DNA from: Andrena cerasifolii
Lineage: Eukaryota; Arthropoda; Insecta; Hymenoptera; Andrenidae
Length of the DNA stretch: 64,000 nucleotides
Direction of reading: 5' to 3'
Assembly (NCBI RefSeq): GCF_050908995.1
Contig: NC_135119.1
Span: forward strand, 4,650,001-4,714,000
Positions 1 through 13,080 of the stretch are shown one piece after another. The stretch's first letter is position 1. Every line of letters begins with the position of its first letter. The position numbers and the translations under genes are program-made. Below the pieces are notes generated by a model that saw only the letters and a program-made list of their open reading frames with translations, was not told the DNA's origin and did not search any database.

Positions 1-795
1 GTTTAACAGAATCTTATCGACCCGCGACAGAAATAAATTCACTTACGCCAATTTCATTTTGCAATTAATTATCGCTTCCCATCCTGTAAGTTACTTATCC
101 GTTTCCAATCTATTTCCCAACTCATTTTCGCTACAGAACACGCGCGGGCAGCTTCGGCCACCGTCGGATATTCCGCAGAAACTGCACCAGGCAGATTATG
201 CAGATTCTCTTCAAACGAAGTCCACGTGACGTCATTACTCAGCACCCAGAGACGAGTGTTCGAGGAAATTAATGACGAACAAATTACACGGCGAATTGCG
301 AGGCACCGAAACTGTGCTCTAAGACATTTATGTGCGTGGTACCCAGGTCCCTATTCGAGATACCTCGGAATATGCTAATGCCTGCCTCGTTGTTCACCTT
401 GGCTCAGGGTGGAATAAGCGATGGGCAAAAAACTGATTACCGCATAATTATGCATCATACCATTAAGAACATCCCCCTGAAACGTTTTTCTTCCACCGTT
501 GACGTCCTTTTAAGAAGGGTCACGAATGAACGGGCCATGCACCTCGCATAATCAAAGGGGGTGAAATTCAGATCAAACTGGAGAACCGTTGTGGACGTTC
601 GTTGTTAATCAGTTTGGGGAGGCGCGACGCGGAGGAAAGATGAAGGACATCGTTACTTGTAAGCTCAGTATGAATTGAAAAAGTGCCAGCTGAATTTGCT
701 TATTTTTTATTTCAGCGAGACAGGGGAGGTATGTTGAAAGTTGATTGAATTTAACAATGTTATGCAAAGTATGGAAATGATAAGTCAGTTATGAT
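1..795. other. Unique-looking non-coding DNA
   Basis: No gene, repeat or RNA is recognisable here. The first 650 bases are less AT-rich than the DNA to the right. The only open frame (330-551) lacks any recognisable domain and is read as chance. Confidence 0.6.
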
Positions 796-2138
796 TAGTG
801 TTCCTGATTTCTCGATATTTTTTCTCTCGAGAGAAATCAGAACAGAGATCATACTTCTTGAGAATTCTCGAGGAATTGAAAATAAATATTAGAAAATTTA
901 TATTTTGGGAATAATGTTGGGAATATTTATCAAAAACACAAGAAAACTTTAACTAATTCTTCATTACTGTCTAATTTGCACAAAAATCGTATAAATGTAA
1001 AAAAAACAGATTTTAAATATAATTGATAAATTTATTTATTTAGTACAAAATTTGTGCCAAGCGAAACATTACTTTTTTGTTTTAAAATTGTTTTTTAATC
1101 TAGGGTAAACCAACCAGTGAATGACCGAATTGTTGAATCTATGGACCTTTGAGATTAATACTTGAATATATTTATGTATAACAACTGTTGAAATTACATT
1201 TAAATTTTTTTTTTTAAATTTCTATAAAATAATTACTTATTCTTATCGTAATTTAGAAAAGAACAATTATAAAATGTAAAACGTGTAGAAGCCCAGTAAA
1301 TGACCGCATAGTTTTAATAAGAAATGTACTTATTAATGTCTGCTTAATACGCCTAACTAAAAATATAGAATATTAAAAGTGCAACTGCACTGCATTTATA
1401 AACATATAATAATGTTTAAAATTATAATTTACATTTCTTTGCCTAATGGTCGTTCACTGGTATGCAGTCAATTACTGGTTGGTTTACCTATTTCTTTTCT
1501 TTTTTTTGTGATAAAATCTGTAGCTGTAGAAAATTTTCTTTCGTTTCGAGTGGATTTCATTGGCTTGATCATATATGTAGCACATCCAGAAGTTATGGCA
1601 AATTGGGTGTCCTTCTTCCAGTGGACTGAAAAATATGAAATATCTTTGTTAAAATCCTGAATTTATTTTCTTCTTGGTTGATACTAAATTCTTGAAACTC
1701 TTCTTAATGGTAATTCTTCATATTGAGGATTCGTAAGTTTTTTAGTATTTTCAGGAGAATCGTGGTTATATTTTCCGGAAAGTCTAGCTACTTACAATTT
1801 CTTTTGCCATTTTATGCATGCCTGTCTTGGATATTAAATGCAAAAACGCGAATTTTTAATCTTTTTGAAGAGATTCTGGATTACCTATGCAAAAATTTGA
1901 TAAGGGATGGAATAGTTTTGTCTGTTCTTTTCGATATTTCTTCTTTAATAGCCGCAAGAAATTCATTACTTAATTCAGTAGGTATACAATTTTTCTAAAT
2001 TGTTAAATTAAAATTAATGAGCACCTTCACCAGTCAATAATGTCGAATTTTCTCTACTGAGAAAACAGTATTTCTCGAGAAATAGGAAATAAGCAATTAT
2101 AAAATTTCTCGAGAAAGAATTCTCGAGAAGGAACACTA
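796..2138 (+). mobile_element. hAT-type non-autonomous element, family A copy 1
   Basis: The ends are inverted TAGTGTTCCT (796) and AGGAACACTA (ending 2138). They are flanked by GTTATGAT (788-795) and GTTATGAA (2139-2146), an 8-bp target duplication with one mismatch. An 8-bp TSD with a TAG-type end is diagnostic of the hAT superfamily. TTTCTCGAGAAA-like palindromes lie just inside both ends. The copy matches the element at 3752-4704 in inverse orientation and the fragment at 61484-62233. No transposase is visible, so it is non-autonomous or decayed. A smaller element is inserted in it at 1103-1488. Confidence 0.88.
1103..1488. mobile_element. TA-flanked inverted-repeat element nested in hAT copy
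   Basis: Terminal inverted repeats GGGTAAACCAACCAGT (1103) and its complement (ending 1488) are flanked on both sides by TA (1101-1102, 1489-1490). Subterminal CCAGTGAATGACC / GGTCGTTCACTGG pairs strengthen the match. The host hAT sequence continues on either side, as judged against the uninterrupted copy at 61690-61760, so this is a later insertion. No coding capacity. Confidence 0.78.
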
Positions 2139-2146
2139 GTTATGAA

Positions 2147-3743
2147 CACCTCAGAATGAAAATGGTAAATCAATTTTATCTTCGTTTGGAAAATTAATAC
2201 CTAAAGTGTGGATTTTAATCGAAGAAAATAAGATATGTTGTTGAATATAATGTTCCTCGATTATAGAACTGAAATTCTGTTAAATCAATATTTGGAAGAG
2301 CAATTTGACTTTGAATGTTAATGTCAAACTGAATTTTGATTTTTTCGTTCCAGACAATTTGGAGACGAGTCTAACTTTAGAAACACCATGGGAACTTGTT
2401 GAAAATAAAGTAATCATTAAAAGACAACTTTAACCACATAATTTTTGTTACCAACTCAAAGAAATTCTCCACACTTATTGATTTCTTCGTACACTACATA
2501 AAAATTACTAATACGTACGATAGGGCTTTAACAAAAACAAATTAATATAAGAATAATAATAAATGGAAACTTGAAGAAAGATATAGGACATCCTATTGTA
2601 TTTTACAAATATTAATAAAATGAATTAAATTAAAAAGTTAATCTTACGAATTGTTGAAATACCTGGTGGAAGATGAAATGTTACTTATTTTTGTAAATAA
2701 TTACTTACTTACTACCTCCTTTTGAAGTTATATGTTCATTGTAATCCTAAGTTCATAGTAAATACAAAACTATAGAGTATGTATTGATGACACTACTTTG
2801 GTTTCATAGTAAACAGATTAATAAAGCAGCTATTTATTTAAGAGCACTATTCAGAATTAACAAAAGGAATATTTTTGTATTTTTGATTTTTAAATAATTC
2901 ACTTCTCTTTATATGGATCTCGTAATAAGAAACACAATCTGAAAACCATTCGTTTTTATAAGTTTCCAATTTTCGAAATAATAAAAACCCCCTTCTAATG
3001 AAATAGCTATCATTAGATTTTAACAAAAATATAAAACTAAATATAATAATCAAGTGAAAATATTAAACAACAGATCTTTTTGCGGTAGGACCTCAGATAT
3101 TATTTTACAAGAGCCTCCGGAAATGATGGATCACTAAACATATCGTTTCCTCCTCTAGTTTTGAAGAAGCCTTTGTGGTAATTGGGGATTTAGAAAATGT
3201 CGGGAAGAAAGTCAAGAACACTTTCATTTTCCCGTCAAAGTTTCCAACATAATTGCCGTCAATCCTCATGCTCCAAATTTTGGGCAATAGGTATACATTA
3301 ATTACGTAACAATTCCAAAAGAAAAGCCTCAAAGTGGTCGGCGTCCTTTGAAATGCATCTAGAACCTGCAAGTTTTTCAGTTCACCTATTTCCGCAGTGA
3401 TTCAGTCGAGGGAACTGTATTTAGAATAAATACACCTACATAAATATATGGACTACTATTCCTCGATTCACGTAAAACATAAAATTGTTAGTGAAATATT
3501 TATTATTTAATTATGAACGAAATTCTTTGCATTTGAATAACGATTATATTCTTCATTTATTTCCATAGTCATAATCGTCGCATTTAATACTCATCTTTTC
3601 AACAGGCAGTTCTTCAATATTTTACAGCTACAATTTTATCCAATGAGCGTATAAAATTTCTCCATATCTCGTCCTTCACTGTAACTTGTTAGCGGTGAAG
3701 AAGAATTTTATATATAAATAGAAAACTATTGTACAAGTATATA
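2147..3743. other. AT-rich non-coding DNA
   Basis: Nothing recognisable. The frames at 2847-3053 and 3105-3371 (minus) show no domain, no plausible splice context and A/T-driven composition; I treat them as chance. Confidence 0.55.
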
Positions 3744-3751
3744 CCTACAAC

Positions 3752-4704
3752 TAGTGTTCCTTCTTGAGAATTTCTCGAGAAATTTTATAATTGCTAATTT
3801 CTTATTTCTCGAGAAATACTATAATTGCTTATTTCTTATTTCTCGAGAAATACTATAATTGCTTATTTCTTATTTCTCGAGAAATACTGTAATTGCTTAT
3901 TTCTTATTTCTCGAGAAATTTTATAATTGCTAATTTCTTATTTCTCGAGAAATACTATAATTTCTCGAGAAACTTAAGTCTAGGAAAAATATTATAAATC
4001 TCATTTATTTTCGTAAATGAATGTATTACTAGTTAATCGCGAACGTATAAACACATCTACAATTTATAATATATCTTATTAATAACATTAGAACCTATAT
4101 GAATTCCAATAGAAAATCACAGTACAGAAGATTCGATATTAATAACTGCTGAAAGTGCTCTTAAATTCTTATTTAAAAATTTAGAAAAATTGTACACTGA
4201 ATGAAGTACCTAATGAGTTTCTTGTGGATATTAAAGAAGAAATATAGAAAAGAGTAAATTTTATCCCGTATAAAATTTTTGCATGATCCAGAATTTCTTC
4301 CAAAATGGTCGAAAGACGCATTTTTTCATTTAACAGCCAAGATAGCTATATATAAAACGTCAAAATATAACAGTAAAAGATTTTTGCAACAAAAAAGAAA
4401 TAGATTCGCTGACACTGTATTAGACGCATCGAGCTATGTGAAAATGAATTTTAAAACCAAAAAGTAATGTTTCGCTTTGTACAAATTTTGTATTAAATAA
4501 ATAAATTTACCAATTATATTTAATATCTATTTTTTCATTTACACAAGTTTTGTATAAATTAGACTGGAATAATGATGTAGTTAAAGTTCTCTTGTGTTTT
4601 TGATAAATATTATCAACATTATTCCAAAAATATAATTTTTGCAATATTTCTTTCAATTTCTCATTTCTCGAGAATCAAAAAATATAGAGAAACCAGGAAC
4701 ACTA
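3752..4704 (-). mobile_element. hAT-type non-autonomous element, family A copy 2
   Basis: TAGTGTTCCT at 3752 and AGGAACACTA ending 4704 form the terminal inverted repeat. The flanks CCTACAAC (3744-3751) and CCTACAAC (4705-4712) are a perfect 8-bp target duplication, giving a firm hAT assignment. The left end carries a 34-bp tandem array. The 62-codon open segment 4279-4467 lies inside and has a decayed homologous stretch in the fragment at 61484-62233, so it may be a remnant of a former coding region, but no transposase motif is visible. Confidence 0.92.
3776..3960. repeat. 34-bp subterminal tandem repeat
   Basis: About five copies of a 34-bp unit containing the palindrome TTTCTCGAGAAA followed by an AT-rich spacer ending in TTTCTTA. 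Units differ by a few bases (ACTATAATTGC versus TTTATAATTGC). Subterminal repeats are known transposase-binding sites in hAT elements; that role here is inference. Confidence 0.85.
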
Positions 4705-5135
4705 CCTACAACGAAACTAATATCTGAAATATTGCGTGAGTAATACATAGTAAATAAACTATTTTCTTAAATATTTACATGATTTTCGACTAATTCTGTA
4801 ATAAGTAAATCCGACACAGTTTTCTCGCGCATTACTTCTAGACACAATACCTGCGAATTAACTCTGCCTTATTAATTTATTACACATGCTCAGTTCCGAA
4901 ATACAGCATACTTTATTAATTATTATATTTGCAAAAATCCAGGGAACAAGCAGTTGACGAAAGGTTGCTTCGTTAAATATTTTTCCATTTAATGAGACCA
5001 CGACAAATTGAGCACCACATGGATGTTTACTTTTTCTCATTTCCACTGTATCTCGTACTTGAAAGATTTCAGGATACGGAGAAGTTGCAGAGGAATTCGC
5101 GGTACGAGAGATAGGGCGATGAAAGGAAGGACTAT

Positions 5136-5390
5136 ATGGTTTCCGTGAGGTATAAAATTACAATCTTCACGATGCTAATTATATTGGATGGTATAAAATT
5201 ATCCGGCCAGAGTGTTTTCCATGCGGTCGGCGTTGCTACCGTTTTAAAGACGCCACTTGATCGCATTTCAGGAACGAAAGTCGACCTCGATCTTGCGCGG
5301 TTCTTGCGGCGCAATCACGAAGAAACGGCGGAGACTGGCGAGGCAGCATGGGCCAGACGACCCAGACACGCCTTCCAGAATCGCGTGTAA
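5136..5390 (+). CDS. Candidate small ORF, unknown function
   Basis: An 84-codon frame opens with a true ATG and a mildly hydrophobic stretch (residues about 8-24) that could pass for a weak signal sequence, followed by a charged Arg/Glu-rich second half. It sits in a GC-richer island, which makes chance frames common, and a comparable frame exists on the opposite strand. There is no recognised domain, no nearby donor that would clearly extend it, and no neighbouring gene. I cannot assign a function; chance is at least as likely as a real small protein. Confidence 0.15.
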   Translation: MVSVRYKITIFTMLIILDGIKLSGQSVFHAVGVATVLKTPLDRISGTKVDLDLARFLRRNHEETAETGEAAWARRPRHAFQNRV

Positions 5391-5899
5391 AGAGAAAAAA
5401 AATGCGGCAGATCGGAAAAGAAAGGCACCACGAGCTCAGCCAATTGATAATTACCCAGAATAGGGGGAATTCGGTAATTAATCTTTCGCGATTTTGTATT
5501 CGAGGCGCGTGGCTCGACGTTACCTGACCACCTTTTTATGTTAATATTCGTTCTTGCAGATATTCCCAAGGGATATTATATTACACTGAACTGTTTTATT
5601 ACCGATCTCACAGTGGGGTAATTTCGCGATTTTATGCCCAAAACCACGAACATAAATTTTTTAATTCGACAAAATAAATGCAAATGTCAATTGAAAAACT
5701 AATACGAGTATCGAATGCCACTAATTTTACTGTTAAACGTTTTAATACAAAGGGGGCTAGGTAAGTATCTTCGGCGCGGAGCGCTCGCGCCGTCTCTCGG
5801 ATTTTTTTTTAAATATTGCGAGTATATGGGCGGCAACTGTTTAAGATTCAAACGCGAAATATGCGTTTTGTAATTTGTTATTTAACGGGTTGTGCGTGG

Positions 5900-5900
<1 letters not shown>

Positions 5901-5942
<42 letters not shown>
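5901..5942. repeat. (TA)n microsatellite
   Basis: Uninterrupted TA dinucleotide run of about 21 units. Confidence 0.95.
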
Positions 5943-5946
<4 letters not shown>

Positions 5947-8051
5947 TAAAGTTATATATAAATTACACATAAAGTTTATTTACAAATAAAGTTAAAGTTG
6001 AGTTAATTACGTACTGTTTAAAATTCAAAACTATTATAAATAAGTAGGGGTAGGTGGGGCAAGACGGGGGGAGGGCGAGACGGGGCATCCCCCGTATCTC
6101 GTGATACAAACGCACTAATTAAAATTGAGCATACGCGTTAGATGCGTGGCTATCGGCGCCGTCAGTGAGCAGCGAATCAATGAAACATGTGGACGAGTGA
6201 CGAAGTTAGATCAGAATTTATAATTTATTGGGACTTCCTTACTTTTTCCTTATTTTTAGCACCCGTGACAGTGATATCATAATATAGAAGATCTCCGGTA
6301 CATGTATGTGTTTCTCAGGCAGAATTTAGCTGGCTATAAGGTAGGTATGTTATTTTATAGTTTTGTAAATAACCTTTCGGGCAGTGTTCGTATGATTGTA
6401 GTGAGACAAGAAGGGACATGACGGGGTAACTCTCATTTTCATTACTTAGAAATAAAAATCAAAGTTTCTCATTGTTCCAGGATGGTTAAAAACTACAGAC
6501 AGAAGACGGACCGAGAAAAATGATACTTCTTTTCTATTAATTAGTCCAAAAGAACTGATATTTAGGTTCTTCATAACGGTTATTCCGAATAAAGGTTCTT
6601 CAGAACTCTTTCAAGAACCGAAATCTGTTCCGAGCGACTACATATACCTATTCGAATTAGAAAGCCCATTAGGTGCTTATATCGCGAAACAAACTTGCTA
6701 ATACTACAATTTTCATAACACTGAAAATCCTTAGAAAATGTCTATCACCCTTGGTTTCTCGAAATCAGATAAGAGATTACTTTGGCTCACATGCCCGGAG
6801 GCCAGAAATGCAAATCAGCTAAGTGTCGGAACAAGTGTGAAACCTGCAGTAGGTTTATTTGGAAAAACCAAGGACGGCAAATTATATGTGGTTCAAGCAA
6901 ATACCAATAAGAATAAAATTAACATGTTATTATGCTATTAATTATAAGCCAGAGAAGATAAATGTTCTTAACGTTCCATTCACATTTTACCTTTTTCTCG
7001 CATGCTGATTCTCGTAACTTGATTTAATGTTATTACGGCAGAAACAAATTGCAGATTTCGCACGAAGAATGAATGACATTATATTCGCCTTTATGTCAGG
7101 TTGCAGCTACAGGAAAGACAAAACCATAATCTGCAGTGATTAAAATCGTTCACTCGTTCCATCGATAGAATATTTTCAAACATGTATGCACGTTAGGGTG
7201 GCTCTTATTTTCGCTTTTGAATTTTCCTCGGGGCACCCTCCAGAATAGTTCCAAATGATTAAAAAAAAGTCCGAGTAAAGTTTGAGCTCGATCGGATAAA
7301 GGGAAAGGGTGCCCCTGGGCCCTTAAACATTTAAATCATTATTTAACAGCTCGCGAAGTCGATTTTATATAATATATTGTCAAATATATGTCAAACAAAA
7401 GTTGTAGATCCGGAGACGGAGCATCTTTTATGTTGTATTACTTTTTCTCGTGCAACAAACGGTTTTCGAAAAAAGTCCGAAAAACTAAAAGAAAGAAATT
7501 TTTTGTCCCTCAAATTGTGAAAGTTTAAATGCTTCTAGAACACTTTTTATTCATGAAGGCGAACAAAAAAATAAAATTTTTATTTTCGAGGACTATTTTT
7601 TAAGCATTTAAGGTGGGAGCATATAACGAAATATGAGAAAAAGGTAAAAAAATTATTTTTTTATTTTCAATGTTTGATATGTCATGAATGTTTCCTGAAA
7701 AATTGGGCCCGAAATTTGCAAAATTATCGAAGATATAGACTCTATATCTTCGCAAAATATCGAAATATGAGACTATATCTTCGATATTTTTGAGTCGTAG
7801 TTTTTCATTCAGAGAAGTTTAAAAATTTCGAGTTGAAAAGTTCCAGTATTGCGTTGCTGAATTGCCTTTTCATACCACTTGGATTTAAAGAATCTACCCG
7901 GCTCTTTATCGCATATCGAAGTCTAAATATTTAATGTTTAGTAAATCACCTCATTTGGGGCAAAATCGGGTACCCATAGTTTCTATGTATGGCGTAAATG
8001 TCTTATAGAAGCTGATTTCTAATCTTTAAAAAATCCAATAATAATCTTGAT

Positions 8052-8347
<296 letters not shown>

Positions 8348-8776
8348 TCGCGGATAGGCTCATGAGATTTGCACAAATATTGAGGAGGGCGACGAGACCT
8401 ATATTTGTGATTTTTTGTGCACTAGATAAATTAAAATAAATTTATGTACAAATTAATATTTGTTAAAATATCTTTCTTTGTGGTTTCTAAAATAATAGTA
8501 ATAATGCTTTTATAATTATATCATATTTTATGCGTTTTTTAATAGGTACCCGATATTACCCACACCCATAGGGTAAAACCGGGTACCTGCATACTTCCGA
8601 GGAAACTTGTTTTCCTGTGAGCCAAATAGTTTTTTTTTTCAAATAAGAAATCCCATTTTCTGATTCTGTAAGGTCCAATTAAGACTTCCAGCGGCGTCCA
8701 AAGTTTATTTTGCCGCCTGACTTCATGCTAGCAGGAAAAATACATTAGGCACCTGGCTATGCCCCACTTTCCCCTA

Positions 8777-9956
8777 CAACTAATTTTTTGTCATTTTGAG
8801 GGTTGCTAGCTCTCTGCAGAACTAGGCCCAAATGTCACCCATCTACTCCTGAAAAGTATAACCTTAGTTTTTATAGATAACTTTGCCATCTGTATGCAAT
8901 TGCGAATCCAGTTCAATGAGATGCTTCCGGAAGCAGAGCGTTCACTCGTACAAGTATTCCTCGCGCGTCTATTATCGGGTTAATGATAATGTTCCGCGCC
9001 ATACGTGCGAATGTGCTTATGCGCATGTTACGCGCGAAGTTTATACGTCGTCCGCCTCCAAATTCGATACTCCACGAATTCGGCTCCTTTCGCAGGGCAC
9101 AGAATTCCGGGGGGAGGGGGGGAAACCAGGAGAACGACACCTTTCATTATCTCATGCGAGGCACGTGGCTGGGTGCACGACAACTTTCTCGGAGCTGCGT
9201 TTTTCATCTTGATAATTATCGGGATCCCCCGGGGGTGACCCATGTAGATTAAGCCCCGCAAAAACCACCAACGAACGTAAACGGGATAACATCGTGACAA
9301 AAACTGCCGCGATTACGTTTTCCAATATGTTTATTGGTAAGAATCGGAAAAAATTTAGTTGTTCGACATTTTAATTAAGAGTGTGCCGGGTACGGCCCCG
9401 CGGCAGTGCCGACTCTCGCGAAGGAAAAGATGCATCGCTATTGCTGACGAAAGAGTTGCTGTTTGAAGAATATTCCACCACGATTGAGAATAGCCAGTTT
9501 TTCCATAAATAGGTATTTTTGCTTCGCGTTGTTTCAAATATTTATTTAGGAATGCTTTAAATTTTATAAGACACAGTTTAGGTAGTTAAATCTTAATCCA
9601 AAATGCGCATGTAAAAGTGAAATTACTTTTAAACTTTTGCACCTGTTTTTTTTACTGAACTACTAGGGTTTCTTTCTCGTTTGATGATTACATAGGTATA
9701 CCTACGACTAATCTATTTATTTAATTTTTACGTGTATGAAATTGCGAGTGACATGTTGAAACAGTTTTACATGAATAAGTTTTTTTACTGTGTTTATAGT
9801 GTTTTTTCTATTAGGAGAGGGTAGAATTTGAATTTGCAGTATGGTTGTCTTAATTTATTCTTCTAGATGACTTATGTGTATATGAAGGCGAAAAAATAAA
9901 AGAAGACAGAATTTAAGGAAGGATACTTTCCATGTTCGATTTATTCTCTATGTGTA
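8777..9956. other. Non-coding DNA with GC-richer island 8.88-9.50 kb
   Basis: The island has several short overlapping frames on both strands, none with a recognisable domain. The mixture of open frames on both strands fits CpG-rich composition rather than an exon. No RNA gene is seen. Confidence 0.5.
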
Positions 9957-10171
9957 TCTTAATATATAAAGCAGAAAGCTTCTACAGGTTTGTGTGTTTG
10001 TCTGTCGCCGGAAAACTTTCGAACGATAAACCTGGGGGTCACGAAATGTGCCTCAGATTATTATGTCTCACTAATCCAGATGAATCTGACTCACAAAAAA
10101 AATTTAACAAAGTTGTTTTTTTTTATAAAATCAAAATCTAAATTTCGGGCGAAGACGAGTAGTGAAGCTAG
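9957..10171 (+). mobile_element. Short non-autonomous Helitron
   Basis: The element starts TC directly after A (9956) and ends CTAG before T (10172), matching the Helitron rule of insertion between A and T with TC...CTRR termini. About 25 bp upstream of the 3' end is the weak stem TCGGGCGAAGACGA, as expected for the terminal hairpin. The TTAATATATAAAGC start and GGGCGAAG...AAGCTAGT end resemble small Helitrons I know from insect genomes. Length 215 bp, no coding capacity. Confidence 0.7.
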
Positions 10172-10293
10172 TTGTTCAATAAGCTGCTTTAATTTCACCC
10201 ATTACAGTTAGTTGGTGGTTTTTATAAAATAATTGACTGTAGAAACCGCAATGAACGTCATATCGTGACAAGCCAAAATACTATTTTATTTTT

Positions 10294-10839
10294 AACCGAC
10301 TTCAAAAAGGAGGAGGTTATAGATTCGCCCCTTTTGTATGTTTTTTTATGTTTGTCCCCTCATAACTCCTCAGCATATGGACCGATTTTCATAATCTTTT
10401 TTTTATTCGAAAGAGAGCGATGCCCCGGTGGTCCCATCCTACACTGCATCAACATTGGCCTAATATTTTGCCAGTTATGGTTAATAATAAAGACTATTGT
10501 CACATAATTATTATTATTTTTATGTACGTACGCGCATATCTCCTCAGCATGTAGTGTAAATATATATAAAACTAAAAAGTTAAAAATAAAAAAGATTTAA
10601 AAAAATTAAAACCCTCTTCAAAAAAATAAAATTGCACTAAAAAGTTAAAAATAATTTTTTCCCGTACTTAATCTACGACTCTCATATTTTTTAAGTCGGT
10701 GCCTCATTATTTGCACTGTGTAAATCTGGCGCCGGCTTAAAAAATATGAGAGTCGTAGATTAAATACGGGAAAATATTATTTTTAACTTTTTAGTGCAAT
10801 TTTATTTTATTTTTTGAAGACGGTTTTAATTGTTTAATT
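10294..10839. repeat. Dispersed arthropod repeat with ~98-bp inverted arms
   Basis: It begins AACCGACTTCAAAAAGGAGG, a motif I recognise from a repeat widespread in insect genomes (from memory, not searched). The right part is a palindrome: arms 10604-10703 and 10728-10839 pair through TTGCACTAAAAAGTTAAAAA, CCCGTA and AATCTACGACTCTCATATTT blocks around a ~25-bp loop. The AAGTCGGTGCC / GGCGCCGGCTT pair brackets the loop. Confidence 0.7.
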
Positions 10840-10843
10840 TTTT

Positions 10844-12545
10844 TTTTATTAATTGTAAGTTCATCATGATACGTTTGTGTGTTTACCATTTATTTTAACA
10901 GAGCTTTAACAATAATATGTTTCAATATAAAATAAGGGAAATGCTCTCATTTCTGGCTGTATAAAAATATAATTGTTTATAAACGAGTTCTTGTGATTCG
11001 TACATAAAAAGATTTAGCATGAAGTGGATTGCCGGGAAGTGGTTGGCCTCTTTAACCGAATAATAAATTGGTTTTCGACACAGCATTAATTTTCAAAACT
11101 TTATTTTGTAAGCTAATCGCTTTTATCGACTTATTTGTATCTAGTGTATATCTTAATTTTAATGCTTTATTAGTCTTAATGAATTAATTTATTGCTCGAT
11201 GATTTTCTGATACTACGTTTTTCCTATGCAAACGAAGTTCATTACAGTTTCATGTGCATAAAACCTATTAACGACTTTAACACTAGTTGAGATATTTTTA
11301 ACTACAATTTTAAGCCGTTTTACGAAACACTTTTTTATTTGCCATTTTAGTGAAATAAATATAATCGATCACGAGAACTGGACGTTTAATAAGGATATTT
11401 AGATTATACCAATTATACCGCTGTATATCAGAACCCAGTATTATATGAATTAGTTTAAATAAAAATTCATTTACTTTTGTATAAAAGTACTAACAATAAG
11501 TCTAGTAACGATTTTAGAACGACTACTAAAATCTAATAGTAAATTAACTTTAATTAGAAATACATAAATAATATCTGAGACTAATTGTTTAAGAATAAAT
11601 TATTTGTGTATGTATATTCACGCAGAATATACTTCTGCATGTAAGTATAACGTATATTTTCCGTCATTTCGTGATTAAACTGTCATTTTCGAGTATTTTG
11701 GCGTAATTACGGCCTTGTGCTGAGCGCTGCGCTTGACAGACAGCTGAAAAGAAGAGAAAAGGAAAGACTAAATCATCACGCAACAATGTTCTTTGCGGCA
11801 CACCGCAAAATCGTTTGCGAAAATTATGCGGGAATTGCAGTTGACGAGAAGAAAGTGTCATGCGTATTGGAAAGAAGTGGATATTCTTGTGAGATGTTCA
11901 GCGAGAGTAGTCATTTATCTTTCGTATGTACATATTATTGTACTTTATTTTATTCGGTGCACAAGGGTGTATTGTAATTCTTCTTATTATTAAAGCTTTA
12001 GGCAAAACAAGATAAAACACCAATGGTGTTGCCGATTTACAAGCAAATATTTTAAAACAGAAATAAGTAAAATTTTGATACAGTAGACATTAAATGGACT
12101 CGACGAACATTCATTTGGTTGTATTCATTTTAAAGATTATTTTTATAGTTAACTACATATATCATATAATATTCTTTCGAAATAGAAAATCTAAATTTTT
12201 CATGTGAACAGTGGTTAATAACAGAAGACCGATAGAGTTTAAATAATAGGATGGATTAGAAGTGAAGAGAAGCATATGTATATTTGGGATAAATTTGTTA
12301 CAGCTGCGATTAATAATGCAAGAAATTAAAAATCGTATCATAACTCATTATTTTTCATGGACGTTATTATCTCTCATTTGGACAAGATTTTGTAGAGTGT
12401 TCGACTGATTGATGGTCATAAACTAATTTTAATTACAAGAATAACACAAATAACAAGCAGTACCTACACTGATTAACATAAAAATTTCTCCGAATAATGC
12501 CTTAATTTCTCCGTAGAAGCCCACATTTGTCAAGATTCAACGCCA
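10844..12545. other. AT-rich non-coding DNA
   Basis: No repeat family or domain recognised. The 11717-11977 frame uses a non-ATG start in the given frame and has no recognisable motif; read as chance. Confidence 0.5.
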
Positions 12546-12549
12546 TTAA

Positions 12550-12606
12550 GGGGACCGTCCGGTCAAAACGCTCGAAAAATAGGTGATCTTTAGGATTTTT
12601 TTCCAA
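12550..12606 (+). mobile_element. TTAA-flanked family E, left terminus only
   Basis: TTAA (12546-12549) is followed by GGGGACCGTCCGGTC and, 20 bp on, AATAGGTGATCTTTAGGA, exactly the start of the elements at 21257 and 47185. Similarity then fades. It could be the left end of one decayed element whose right end is at 14292-14505, with two other elements inserted between. Confidence 0.6.
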
Positions 12607-12893
12607 AAAAGTATACAACTTGCAGTAAAAAAGTGTATGGTCTTTCTTTATTATGTATATGGTTCGAATTTTACGTGGCGCTCAGTGCACTGCTACAACA
12701 AAAGAAGCGTAAACGGTAGACAGTAGAACTCGACGTACGATAGTCTGAAACACGGTGTAATAAACAGGTGTTCCGACTCCTGTTCAGAATGTGTGATTTT
12801 TTCGTCCTAGTTCTTCTGACGGCCGGCAGATTTTGTGGCTGTTGTAAAGGCATTTGCATGTATATACAGGCTTGGTATGGAATTCCTACTCGT

Positions 12894-13021
12894 AGTGGAA
12901 GGGGAACACGCCACGCGTGCGCGTGATGACATCGTGACGTTAAACCAATCGACGCCATGGTTCCGTCAAATGTCAGCGTCATCACGCGCATGCGGGGCAT
13001 GTTCCCCCTCCATTACGCGTA
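12894..13021. repeat. Inverted repeat, GC-rich
   Basis: GTGGAAGGGGAACA near 12895 pairs with TGTTCCCCCTCCATTAC near 13000-13017, and GCGTGATGAC pairs with GTCATCACGC inside it, leaving a loop of about 45 bp. Probably part of a small foldback element; termini not resolved. Confidence 0.55.
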
Positions 13022-13080
13022 AGATTTTTTCTGGCAAGCCCAGTAATCCATTAAAATCTCTACTACCACAATCTCATTAA

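Larger units (their letters stand above)
4713..6044. other. Non-coding DNA with a GC-richer island
   Basis: AT-rich at both ends, with a GC-richer island around 5080-5560. No repeat family member from this window is found here apart from a (TA)n run. Overlapping frames on both strands of the island make true coding uncertain. Confidence 0.5.
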
